Assembly (NCBI GenBank): GCA_937862845.1
Contig: CALMCK010000196.1
Span: forward strand, 1-19,001
Reading direction: 5' to 3'
Origin: an uncultured Burkholderiaceae bacterium
GTDB taxonomy: Bacteria; Pseudomonadota; Gammaproteobacteria; Burkholderiales; Burkholderiaceae
Length of the DNA: 19,001 nucleotides
Shown: positions 1-8,901 of the stretch, one piece after another
Layout of the letters: each line of letters opens with the position of its first letter
Position numbering within the stretch: position 1 is the stretch's first letter
The notes under the pieces: generated by a model
Told to the model about the DNA's origin: nothing
The model's database searches: none
Seen by the model: only the letters and a program-made list of their open reading frames with translations
Program-made: the position numbers and the translations under genes

Positions 1-1
1 G

Positions 2-2872
2 GCATACTCTATTTGTACCTTTGATATTCCTGTTCAAGTTCCTCAGAGCACACCGGCCAATGAGTCGTTCACCAATGTCATTCCTGCGGGTGGCGTGACA
101 GTGGCGAGTGATTCGCAGGCCAACAATGTGATCGTGGCGACAGGCACCATCAGCACGGGTGTCACGCCGTTGGCGCCAGATGTGGGCAAAGGATTTTCTC
201 CTGAGATTATTTTCCAAGACCGCAACGGTATCATTGACCCACCCGTCAATACGATTCCAGAATTGTCGACGCTGACATTCACCATCGCCAATCCAAACGC
301 ATCTGCAGCGAATGCCTATACGAATGTTTCCTTCACCGACACATTCCCCGTGGTGGGTGGTAAACCCGTGCTTGTTGTCGCCCCTGTGCCGAACGTCACT
401 TACTCAGCCAGTTGCGCAGGCACGCCAGCAGCGACTGCCGCCACAGGCTCGGGCAGCGTCAGCTTCTCAGGCATCACTGTGGCCAATGGCGCAACGTGCT
501 ATGTCACAGTGGATGTGATTGGTAAGGTTCCTGGTAACCACACCAATAGACTTCCCGTGGGTTCGGTCACCGCTGTCATTGCCAATGGACCGACTGTCAG
601 CAATTCGAAAGAAGCATCTGGCAGTATCGCTGTGCTGAACAGCTACCCAGCGCATAGTTTGACCAAAGATGTGGCCAAGGCGAGCGCGCCAACCACCTCG
701 ATTGACACCAATGAGGTTTTTGTTGATGATGTGCTGCGCTATACCATCGTGCTTAAAAACATCGGTGCTGTGCCAATGAAGTTGAGTGAAATAGAATCGA
801 TTACAGACGAGTTGCCAGAGTATGTTGACTTTGTGTCAGCAAACAATGGCGGGTCTTTGGTTGGCACAACTGTCACATGGGATTTGACGGGTTCAACAAC
901 GGTCATCCCTGTGGGTCAGTCCTACACGGTCACATGGGATGCAACCGTGCTCGCACCGACGGTCAGCGCAGCGTCATACCAAGTCGTCAACAACGCAAAA
1001 ACGCCAGCATTTTCTAGCTGCGCCGTGCGTCTGGGCAGCGCTTGTTTGACCAAGCAGCCACTGGCGAAGTGTACCGCACCCGCTGACCCGTTGAATATCA
1101 CGCCAGCAGAAATGAATAATGTGAACATCTGTAAACCAGTGGTTAATCCACTCATTGCAGCAGAATACGACATCAAAAAAGACGTGTTCAAAACCTCTGA
1201 TTTGACCACATCCATTGATGGTCAAGCGGTGGTGCCGACCGATAAATTGAGCTATGTGATTACAGTGAGCAACACAGGTCAAACCCCGATTGTTGCCAAG
1301 CGTGACTTGATCAGCGTGACCGATCAGTTGCCAGCAGAGGTCACGTATGTGGCAGGTTCTGCGTCGCCAGTCATCACGCCTGATCCGACCAGCAATGCCA
1401 TCACATGGGATTTAAGTGCCAGCAGTTTGACCATTCCTGTCGGTGGCAGTGCGCAGTTCCGTGTAGATGTCACTGTGAACAATGACGCCGCCAATACCAT
1501 TAAAAACACAGGTAAGGTCAAAGGTAAAGACACCAACACCACAACCAATCCGATTGGTCAGCCAACCTATACGTTGCTCAAAGATGTCCGTAAAAAAGGC
1601 AGCACTGAGTCACACAACGGTGGTGATGTCGTGGGCAATGACGAGTTGACATATGTCGTCACGGTTAAAAACTCTGGCAAAGACAATCTCTTGTTGAGCC
1701 GATATGTGCAGCAGATCACCGACGCAGTACCTGTCGGTACCACGGTCACCAGCATTGGTAACTCAGGTGCGAACAACAATGGTGTCATCACATGGAACTT
1801 GAGCAATGACACGCAATTCTTGGCCGCAGGCGAAACCCGCGAGTTCACGTTTGATGTCATCGTTGACGAATCAGCCGTATTGCCGATTGCCAACGTCGCT
1901 AAAACCAAAGACGTCAGCAGCTGCCCAATCACCGACACAGCTTGTATCGCAACGCCACCTGTGGCCGCGTGTACGATGCCAGCCGATGTTCTCGCACTCA
2001 CGGCAGCAGAGCAAGCCGATGTGAATGTGTGTAAGCCAGTGGTCAATAAGTTGATTCTCGACACCACGCTTTACCTCGAGAAGACTGTTGATCGTAAAGA
2101 AGCAGAACTCGGCGACATGGTCAAATACACCATCCGTGTGAAGAACTCAGGCAAAGCACGTGCGACTGCAGTTAAGGTCACCGACATCTTGCCAGCGGGT
2201 TTCCGTTACATCGATGACACGACACGTTTGGCTGACGGCACAGTGTTGCCAGAGCCAGTCGGTGCGCCAGGTCCGACATTGGTGTTTGCTTTGGGCAACA
2301 TCTCTGCGGGTGCTGAAGTGACGTTCACTTACCGTGCACGCATCGGTGTGGGCGCCATGCAAGGCGATGGTGTTAATCGCGCCACGGCATGTACCACAGC
2401 GAACAAGATTCTGTGTTCGAACGAAGGTCGCGCCAAGGTTCGTGTGGACGGCGGTGTCTTTACCGACAAAGCCTGCTTGATGGGCACAGCGTTTGCCGAT
2501 TTGAACGACAACGCGGTCAAAGATGAGAACGAAACAGGTGTGCCAGGCGTCAAGTTGTACATGGAAGACGGCACTTACTTCATCACCGACACCACGGGTA
2601 AATACAGCTACTGCGGTATTGAGCCACGCACCCACGTATTGAAAGTGGACAAAGCGAGCTTGCCACGTGGTTCAGCATTGCAAATCACCAGCAACCGCAA
2701 CATGGGTGATCCCAACAGTCTGTTCTTGGATGTTAAAAACGGCGAGTTGATTCGTGGTGATGTGGCGATTAAGCCGACCAGCGAGCAGTTCATGAAAGAC
2801 GTGCTGCAACGCATTAAAGGTCAAAAGGACCAACCCGCCAAAGGCGTGAGCTTTGAAGGTGTCGCACAGTAA
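2..2872 (+). CDS. DUF11-repeat surface protein with C-terminal SdrD B-like domain (5' partial)
   Basis: The frame is open from base 2, and the GTG at 95 lies in mid-domain, so the true start is upstream. About 956 residues are visible. The first ~60 residues look like the tail of one repeat; a complete similar repeat with two cysteines follows (about residues 64-215). Then come four DUF11-like beta-sandwich repeats at about residues 217-337, 388-520, 521-638 and 690-800, each opening with a motif such as LTKDV, IKKDV, LLKDV or LEKTV and containing ITD/VTD and a WDL/WNL-type strand. Residues ~826-930 form an SdrD B-like domain (GTAFADLNDNAVKDENE, then GVPGVKL and TDTTGKYSYCG). Such repeat proteins are normally secreted, elongated surface or adhesion proteins. 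No LPXTG, autotransporter barrel or membrane anchor is seen at the C-terminus, so it may rely on the outer-membrane protein encoded 102 bp downstream. The specific function is unknown. Confidence 0.85.
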   Translation, partial: AYSICTFDIPVQVPQSTPANESFTNVIPAGGVTVASDSQANNVIVATGTISTGVTPLAPDVGKGFSPEIIFQDRNGIIDPPVNTIPELSTLTFTIANPNASAANAYTNVSFTDTFPVVGGKPVLVVAPVPNVTYSASCAGTPAATAATGSGSVSFSGITVANGATCYVTVDVIGKVPGNHTNRLPVGSVTAVIANGPTVSNSKEASGSIAVLNSYPAHSLTKDVAKASAPTTSIDTNEVFVDDVLRYTIVLKNIGAVPMKLSEIESITDELPEYVDFVSANNGGSLVGTTVTWDLTGSTTVIPVGQSYTVTWDATVLAPTVSAASYQVVNNAKTPAFSSCAVRLGSACLTKQPLAKCTAPADPLNITPAEMNNVNICKPVVNPLIAAEYDIKKDVFKTSDLTTSIDGQAVVPTDKLSYVITVSNTGQTPIVAKRDLISVTDQLPAEVTYVAGSASPVITPDPTSNAITWDLSASSLTIPVGGSAQFRVDVTVNNDAANTIKNTGKVKGKDTNTTTNPIGQPTYTLLKDVRKKGSTESHNGGDVVGNDELTYVVTVKNSGKDNLLLSRYVQQITDAVPVGTTVTSIGNSGANNNGVITWNLSNDTQFLAAGETREFTFDVIVDESAVLPIANVAKTKDVSSCPITDTACIATPPVAACTMPADVLALTAAEQADVNVCKPVVNKLILDTTLYLEKTVDRKEAELGDMVKYTIRVKNSGKARATAVKVTDILPAGFRYIDDTTRLADGTVLPEPVGAPGPTLVFALGNISAGAEVTFTYRARIGVGAMQGDGVNRATACTTANKILCSNEGRAKVRVDGGVFTDKACLMGTAFADLNDNAVKDENETGVPGVKLYMEDGTYFITDTTGKYSYCGIEPRTHVLKVDKASLPRGSALQITSNRNMGDPNSLFLDVKNGELIRGDVAIKPTSEQFMKDVLQRIKGQKDQPAKGVSFEGVAQ

Positions 2873-2881
2873 TCGTTGACA

Positions 2882-2910
2882 GGGATGGCTTAAATAAAAT
2901 GAGCCATCCC
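2882..2910 (+). other. Intercistronic hairpin 1
   Basis: A perfect 9-bp inverted repeat, GGGATGGCT (2882-2890) and AGCCATCCC (2902-2910), with an A/T-rich 11-nt loop, lies 10 nt after the stop of the DUF11 gene. No T-run follows, so it is not a typical rho-independent terminator. It could be an mRNA 3'-end-stabilising or processing hairpin, or a partial terminator within the operon. Confidence 0.6.
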
Positions 2911-2930
2911 ACATCCCCCGAACACGTTGA

Positions 2931-2958
2931 TGTGTTGCTTGAAGAATCAAGCCACACA
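2931..2958 (+). other. Hairpin 2 just upstream of the OmpA-barrel gene
   Basis: TGTGT-T-GCTTGA (2931-2942) pairs with TCAAGC-C-ACACA (2947-2958) around an AGAA loop, giving 11 pairs with one internal mismatch. It ends 5 nt before the Shine-Dalgarno GGAG (2964-2967), so it could influence translation initiation or protect the 5' end of the downstream message. Regulatory function is inferred only. Confidence 0.5.
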
Positions 2959-2974
2959 AAATTGGAGTACAAAA

Positions 2975-5900
2975 ATGAAGCAACAACATAAAATCCGCCG
3001 CAGCGCAGTGAGAAGCTTTCAAGTTTCCTTGCTCGCCCTCGCTGTGGCACACAGTTTCACAGCGATGGCCCAAGGCACGAGCAACCCAGCGGTTGGCGAT
3101 CCTGTGCGCGTCACTGACGACATCGCCGTGCCGACCCCTGCATTTGGTGCAGGCGTGGCCGTGCCGGCACTGACGGTTGACACCAGCAATCTGCCGAGCA
3201 CACACGCCGCCGACATGGCCAGCGCGAATGCACGCGTGGGCAAAGTGAGTGTCTCTGTCGATAAAAACAACTTACCAGCCGATGGCGAAACCCAAAACGC
3301 GATTCACATCAGCGTCATGGGCAAAGACGGCTTGCCACTCGCGGGCGAGGTTCTGCTCACGGTTCAAGTGAGTGGTGGCACGCTCGGCTTGCCAGGCATT
3401 CCCGCCTCAGAGTTGAACAAAGGCATTCTGAACAACGAGCAAACCATTGTGGTCAAAGCGGTCAACGGCGTCGCCGTGGTCGTGCTCAATGCCCCGATTG
3501 AACCGCAAGACGTGCAAGTGCGTGTGACCGCAGGCACGGCTCAAGCCAAAGGCACTTTGAGCTATTTGCCAGAACAGCGCAGCATGGTGGGCGTGGGTTT
3601 GGTCGAAGGCATCATTCGCTTTAACAGCGGCAAAGGCGCGATCAACATCAACAACGTCGGTGCCACAGACGGCTTTGAGCGCGAAATCAAACGCTTTGGC
3701 CGCACATCTGACAACGGCAAACGCAGCTACGGCGCACGCGCCGCCTTCTTCCTCAAAGGCAAGATTAAAGGCGACGTATTGCTCACGGCCGCGTATGACT
3801 CGGACAAAGACACGGGCGAGCGCATGTTCCGTGACATCAATCCAGAAGACTACTACCCCGTTTATGGCGATGCATCGGTGAAGGGCTTTGACGCCCGCTC
3901 AAACAGCAAACTGTATGTGCGCGTCGATAAAAACAAATCCTACATGCTCTGGGGCGATTTCAACACAGGCACAGGCTTTAGCCAAATGACCGGTGGCGGC
4001 GCAGTGGCCGACATCACCAAGCGTGACTTGGGCAACTACAGCCGTTCAATGACCGGTGCGCGCGCGCACTTTGAGTCGGACAATGGCGTGGTCGCGGTGA
4101 ACGCATTCGGCAGCAAAGACAGCCTCAAGCAAGTCGTCGAAGAGTTCCCAGCATTTGGCATGAGTGGTCCATTCACCGTGTCAAATCGCAACGGCATCGA
4201 AGGCACAGAAAAGCTCGAAATCATCACACGTGACCGCAACCAACCGTCATTGATTCTCAATGTGCAACCGCTGGTGCGTTTCGTTGACTACAGCTTCGAG
4301 CCATTCGCAGGTCGCGTCATGCTCAAGCAAGCCTTGTCCAGTGTGGATTCAAACGGCAACCCGATGTCGCTTCGCGCAGTCTACGAAGTCGAGCAGGGTG
4401 GCGAGAAGTTCTGGATTTACGGCGCAGACGCACAGGTTAAAGTGGCTAAAGGCGTCGAGGTTGGCGCATCGTATGTCAAAGACAAAAACCCCTACGCCCC
4501 GTACGAGTTGGCCAGTGCCAACGCCACGGTCCAGTTTGGCGAGAACACCGCCCTCGTCGCTGAGTACGCACACAGCGAAAGCGCCGTGGCTGGTTTGACA
4601 GGCAGCAGCACCTACACGATTGACCCGAGTTTGGTGGCAGACGGCGGCGACAAAGCACGCGGCGACGCATGGCGCGTTGAAGTTCGTCATCAAGACGAGC
4701 GCATCGGTGCCCGTGCTTACTACGGCAAATCGGACGCTGAGTTCAACAACCCATCGGCATCGCTCTCGCGCGGCCGTGAAGAAGCGGGTCTGAAACTCAC
4801 CGCCCGCATCAACGATAGAATCACCGCTTACTTAAACGGCACATTGAGCCGCGACACTGTGTACGGCGCACGCCGCAACATGGGTGAAGTGGGCGTCGAC
4901 TACAAAGTCAACGACAAGCTTAACTTGGACTTCGGTTTGGTCGCCAACCGCCAACGCGCGGGCAGCTACGGCAGCAGTTTGTCTGTGGCAACCCCGTTCA
5001 CCGCGCCACTCGCAGGTGACTGGTACAACAATGGCAGCGCCATTGACCCAGTCTCTGGCGGCACGTTGAGCAATGTGGGCGGCGGCTGGTATGGCTCGAG
5101 CTACGGCACGGGCAACTCAACCTATGACGACAACTACACAGGCCTGCGTTTGCGCGCGACCTACCGCCCGACCAGCAAGATTGACTTGATGGCCGAATAC
5201 CAACAATCATTGCGCAGCGGCTTCTACCCACGCGCATCATTGGGCGCAGCGTATCGCTTCTCTGACCTCGGCCGTGCGTATGCCAAATACGAATGGGCGA
5301 CTGGTTTGTCAGCACCCGATGGCCAAAACAGCAAAGCGGGCGAATTGCGCAGCAACGCCTTTGTGTTTGGCATTGACACGCAATACATGCCAGGTGGCAC
5401 GGTCTTCTCTGAATACCGTTTGCGCGACGAATTCGGTGGACGCAACATGCAAGCGGCCAGCGGTTTGCGCAACACATGGAATCTGTCGGACAAACTGCGC
5501 CTGAACACCGCCGCAGAATACCTGCACATCTTTGGTGGTGATGGCCAAAAAGCCACTGCACTGTCAGCCGGTTTGGAATACCGTCCGAACGACTTGTGGG
5601 CCGTGACCAACCGCCTCGAATAGCGTCGCCTCGGCGACTCAAAAGGCAGCACCACGACCTACGGCTACGACACATGGTTGTCAGCAGTCACCGTTGCGCG
5701 CAAGCTCAACCAAGACTGGACCGCGCTCGCACGCAACTACTACCTGCGCACCGACCGTCGTGGCCACGGTGTGGACGCCTACGAAAACCGTTTCCAAGTC
5801 GGCGTCGCCTACCGCGACAGCGCCACCAACCGCATGAACGCTCTGGCCAAATACGAGTTCTGGACCAGCCGCGACGACACTGGTTTGGGCACCGCCAACA

Positions 5901-6757
5901 GCGATGTCACAGGCTACCGCAAACACATCTTCTCGATCCATGCCGACTACCACCCAGAACGCAAATGGTGGATGACCGGTCGCCTCGCAGGCAAATGGCA
6001 AAAAGACACGTTTGACGGTCGCACCGACAGCTACAGCGCCATGCTCGCCGCAGGCCGTGTCAACTACGACATCACACCCAAATGGGACGTGAGCGTATTG
6101 GCAGCAGGTTTGTACAGCCCGAAAGGCTCGAACGCCACGCAATACGCCGCAGGTATCGAGACGGGTTATCAAGTGGCTAAAAACCTCTGGTTCTCAGCAG
6201 GCTACAACTTCCGCGGCTTCAACGCCTCAGACATGGCCGGCTCAGAGTACACCCAAAAAGGCGCCTTCCTGCGCTTGCGTTACAAGTTTGATGAAGAGAC
6301 ATTTGGCTTCACCACACCTGAGAAACCCATGCCAGCGATTGTGCCCGTGTTCAAACCACAGGTCATCAACTTAAGCGCCGACGGATTGTTCGCATTCGGC
6401 AAATCGAGCTTGAGCGACATGCGCTCAGAAGGCGTGGCCGACTTAGAAGCACTGGCCGCAGAGCTCAAAGGTTTGACCGAATTGACATCGATCAGCGTCA
6501 TCGGCCACACCGACCGCATCGGCTCACCGGCAGCGAATCTCTTGCTGTCACAACGCCGCGCAGAAACCATCAAAGCCTTCTTTGTCAGCAAAGGCATTGA
6601 TGCGAATCTCGTCAGCACCCGCGGCATGGGCTTGACCCAGCCAGTTGTGGAGTGCAAAGGCCCGAAATCAGCCAAAGTGATTGCCTGCTTGCAAGCGAAT
6701 CGCCGTGTTGAGATTATGGTCAATGGCTCTAAAACGGTGCAGGTGGTGAAACCGTAA
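2975..6757 (+). pseudogene. OmpA-family outer-membrane barrel protein, interrupted by an in-frame TAG
   Basis: The start at 2975 is chosen because GGAG (2964-2967) sits 7 nt upstream and the N-terminus is then a classic signal peptide (MKQQHKIRRS, a hydrophobic core, then AMA before QG at ~32-33). Residues ~90-190 form an invasin/Big-1-like Ig domain (VSVSVDKNNLPADG). Residues ~210-1110 are rich in aromatic alternating strands typical of an outer-membrane beta-barrel. Residues ~1130-1255 form an OmpA C-terminal peptidoglycan-binding domain (GHTDRIGS, LSQRRAETIKAFF, NRRVEI). Codon 883 (5621-5623) is TAG, directly after NRLE. The same frame then reads RRLGDSKGSTTTYGYDTW and stays open to the TAA at 6755-6757. 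No length change is needed to rejoin the halves, so a point substitution (for example TGG to TAG) or a sequencing error explains it. If real, the product loses the end of the barrel and the OmpA domain. It probably works with the upstream DUF11 protein at the cell surface. Confidence 0.8.
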
Positions 6758-6774
6758 GTTTGGGTTGCAATATA

Positions 6775-6801
6775 GTGGGGGGCAGACGTTTGTTTCCCCA
6801 C
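6775..6801 (+). other. Weak hairpin after the OmpA-barrel gene
   Basis: GTGGGG (6775-6780) can pair with CCCCAC (6796-6801) over a 15-nt loop, followed by an A/T-rich stretch. It is weaker than the terminator just downstream and may simply be part of the same 3' untranslated region. Confidence 0.25.
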
Positions 6802-6826
6802 ACCCTTTATTTTTAAGCATCACTTT

Positions 6827-6856
6827 AAAACCCTTGCAGATATGCAAGGGTTTTTT
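6827..6856 (+). terminator. Rho-independent terminator of the surface-protein module
   Basis: A perfect 12-bp stem, AAAACCCTTGCA (6827-6838) and TGCAAGGGTTTT (6843-6854), with a GATA tetraloop runs into a run of six T. It lies 70 nt after the stop of the OmpA-barrel gene and separates it from the MFS gene. The A/T flanks are symmetric, so it could also terminate in reverse, although no minus-strand gene points at it. Confidence 0.9.
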
Positions 6857-6878
6857 ACTGAGTGCGCGGTGCATGAGG

Positions 6879-6908
6879 TTGCGTGTGATACACTCCACCC
6901 ACTATTTA
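6879..6908 (+). promoter_or_regulatory. Candidate promoter of the MFS gene
   Basis: TTGCGT (6879-6884) and TATTTA (6903-6908) are spaced by 18 nt, downstream of the terminator and about 100 nt before the MFS start. The matches are only moderate. A small perfect inverted repeat, AAAACAC/GTGTTTT (6908-6914 and 6921-6927), follows at once and could be an operator or the end of the terminator region. Confidence 0.3.
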
Positions 6909-7008
6909 AAACACTTGAGGGTGTTTTGATAAAGCCGAAATATCCCCCAGCAACAGATTCTGACTTTATAAAACCACCTTAGATAAACGCTCGATATATG
7001 GACCACAG

Positions 7009-8304
7009 ATGACTCAATTGAACAACCCGACAACCACACGCGCTTGGGCATTTTATGACTGGGCGAACTCTGCTTATGCCTTGGTGATTAACTCAACTAT
7101 TTTTCCTTTGTATTACGCCTCTGTCACCAAAGGGCAGCGTTTAAATGCCTTTGGCATGCAGCTCGAACCCGCAGCGGTGTTTGGTTATTCGCTCATGCTG
7201 TCATTTTTGATTTTGGTTTTTTTATCGCCCATCCTCTCCAGCATTGCCGATAAACGCGGCAACAAACTCTCGTTCATGAAGTTCTTTGCCACCATGGGCT
7301 CGCTGGCGTGCATGGGCTTGTTTTTCTTCACCGATATTTCTCGGATTGGTTTGTGTTTGGGGTTGAACATCATGGCCAGCATTGGGTTTTATGGCAGCTT
7401 GGTTTTTTACAATGCGTATCTGCCAGAGATAGCCAGTAAAGACCAGCAAGACACCTTGTCTGCGCGCGGGTTTTCGCTGGGTTATGCCGGCTCAATGATT
7501 ATTCTCATCGTCAGTTTGATTCTGATTCAGTTTGTCGCGGATGATTCAAACCGTGGTTTTTATACACGACTGTGTTTTTTATTGACGGGGATTTGGTGGT
7601 TGGGTTTCGCGCAATACAGCTTTGCGCGCTTGCCAAGAAGTGAGGCCAAAAACACGACGCATGACTCATTGATCGCACTGGTTCGGGAGAGTTTTAGAGG
7701 TGTTCGCCACACAGCAGGCGTGTTGTTTCGGACGCCGAGCTTGGATGTGTTTCTGGGCGCATTTTTCTTTTACAGTGTCGGCATGCAGACGATTTTTCTC
7801 ATGGCGACATTTATTGGCGATGAGATTGGATTGGACGCAGGCAAACTCATTGTCACCATATTGTGCCTGCAACTCGAAGCGATTATTGGCGCACAATTGC
7901 TGTCGCGCCTGTCCGCTAAAATCGGCAACAGTCGTGTGTTAATCATCGCCGTCATGTTTTGGATCATCGCGTGCATCGCGATTTTCATGTTGGATAAAAC
8001 CAACCCCTATGTTGAATACCAGTTTTACGCCATCGCCGCATTGGTTGGGCTCGTCATGGGCGGCTTGCAGTCCATGTCGCGCTCGACATACAGTAAACTG
8101 CTGCCCGCCACCGATGAGCCGACCACATTTTTCAGCTTCTATGACATCCTTGAAAAACTCGCCATCGTGGTCGGCACACTGACCTACAGTTTGTTGATTG
8201 AACGCACCGGTGAAGTTAAACCATCAGCACTGGCGATGGCAGGATTCTTTGCGGTGGGTTTGTTGTTTTTATTGAGACTCAATAAAATCAATAAGGTGGC
8301 TTGA
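7009..8304 (+). CDS. MFS permease, UMF1 / Atg22-like family
   Basis: The 431-residue protein begins with a motif typical of the UMF1 (Atg22-like) family, RAWAFYDWANSAYALVI, and shows about 12 hydrophobic segments spread over its length. Basic cytoplasmic loops such as SIADKRGNK after the second or third helix fit the MFS loop 2-3 position. This matches the normal size of bacterial UMF1 permeases. These are inner-membrane transporters; Atg22 in yeast exports amino acids from the vacuole, but substrates of bacterial members are mostly unknown, so none is assigned. The ATG at 7009 places the family motif at residue ~12; the ribosome-binding site is poor (GGACC). The gene stands alone after a terminator, and its last 36 nt overlap the end of the convergent DAR operon. 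Confidence 0.88.
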   Translation: MTQLNNPTTTRAWAFYDWANSAYALVINSTIFPLYYASVTKGQRLNAFGMQLEPAAVFGYSLMLSFLILVFLSPILSSIADKRGNKLSFMKFFATMGSLACMGLFFFTDISRIGLCLGLNIMASIGFYGSLVFYNAYLPEIASKDQQDTLSARGFSLGYAGSMIILIVSLILIQFVADDSNRGFYTRLCFLLTGIWWLGFAQYSFARLPRSEAKNTTHDSLIALVRESFRGVRHTAGVLFRTPSLDVFLGAFFFYSVGMQTIFLMATFIGDEIGLDAGKLIVTILCLQLEAIIGAQLLSRLSAKIGNSRVLIIAVMFWIIACIAIFMLDKTNPYVEYQFYAIAALVGLVMGGLQSMSRSTYSKLLPATDEPTTFFSFYDILEKLAIVVGTLTYSLLIERTGEVKPSALAMAGFFAVGLLFLLRLNKINKVA

Positions 8305-8901
8305 GCGGGCAGATGATGCTGACCAGTATTCAATCCCTTGTGTGTTGAGTTGAATATGTGTTGTGTCTGGGTCAAGAGCATCGTGCTGACGTGTGGCCTG
8401 ATCGGGCAGGGCGCAAGGACTTAGCCACAGCCAATGGTTTTTTTGTGGGTCGTCGTCGTTGATTTCATCCACCCAGCCCAATAAAACATCGTGGCTGTGC
8501 GAGGAGATTAATGACATGCGTATAAAGTCAGATGTGTTGTTGCCGATGAGAATGCTGGCATCACCTTGCCATGACAATGCATGTGTCAAACTGGCCAGTG
8601 CTTGCCCCAGCTGGCTGTGCAAAAAAGTAAATGGCATGGGCAATTCATGTGTGCTTTGCGCAATCATTTTACGGCTTGCGGTTCGTGGGCCTTTTTGGGT
8701 GGTGATGCGCAGGGCGGAAAGGCGCGCCACATTGAGCTGCGGGTTCTGCGTCATACACTCAAGTGCACCGTAGAGCACGGCTTCGGTGAAAGCACTGACG
8801 CGGCGTGGTTTATGACCGAGCATCATGACCATCTGCTCGCGCCAGTCCTCGGGGATTGAGTCGCTGCTGCGGGCGAGTATTTGCCAAGTGTTAAACATCA
8901 T
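8269..8901 (-). CDS. Small ketosynthase-like / chain-length-factor-like protein of the DAR operon
   Basis: The 210-residue protein is the last gene of the operon. The frame is open further upstream, but the start at 8901 (MMFNTW) is preferred because GAGG lies about 6 nt ahead and the longer version would be buried in the preceding ketosynthase gene; the overlap is then 11 nt. Residues ~60-122 (RLSALRITTQK, then MPFTFLHSQLGQALASLTHAL and SILIGNN) resemble the core of the small ketosynthase-like proteins (Ketoacyl-synt_2 type) found in aryl-polyene and DAR clusters. There is no catalytic cysteine at the nucleophile-elbow position. It is probably a non-catalytic partner of the upstream ketosynthase that affects chain length or stability. 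This is based on pattern and context and is less sure than the neighbours. Confidence 0.6.
   Translation of the reverse strand: MMFNTWQILARSSDSIPEDWREQMVMMLGHKPRRVSAFTEAVLYGALECMTQNPQLNVARLSALRITTQKGPRTASRKMIAQSTHELPMPFTFLHSQLGQALASLTHALSWQGDASILIGNNTSDFIRMSLISSHSHDVLLGWVDEINDDDPQKNHWLWLSPCALPDQATRQHDALDPDTTHIQLNTQGIEYWSASSARSSHLIDFIESQ

Noticed and set aside
2672..3205. Antisense open frame spanning the spacer of the surface operon
   Set aside because: It spans two genes and their hairpins and has no protein-like pattern; coding on the + strand explains the region.
5621..5623. Genome-wide TAG recoding or suppressor use
   Set aside because: coq7 ends with TAG exactly at its normal family C-terminus (TAYRI), and no suppressor tRNA is visible in the window.
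4998..5675. 225-codon antisense open frame over the barrel gene
   Set aside because: It is rich in Arg, Cys and Ser as expected from reverse reading of barrel codons; there is no ribosome-binding site or domain.
5678..6757. Separate gene starting at TTG 5678
   Set aside because: It lies in the same frame as the upstream gene, has no ribosome-binding site, begins in mid-barrel and is better read as the interrupted continuation.
8226..8244. CCATC/GATGG hairpin as a terminator of the DAR operon
   Set aside because: Only 5 bp, inside the MFS coding sequence and with only a short T-run; too weak to call.
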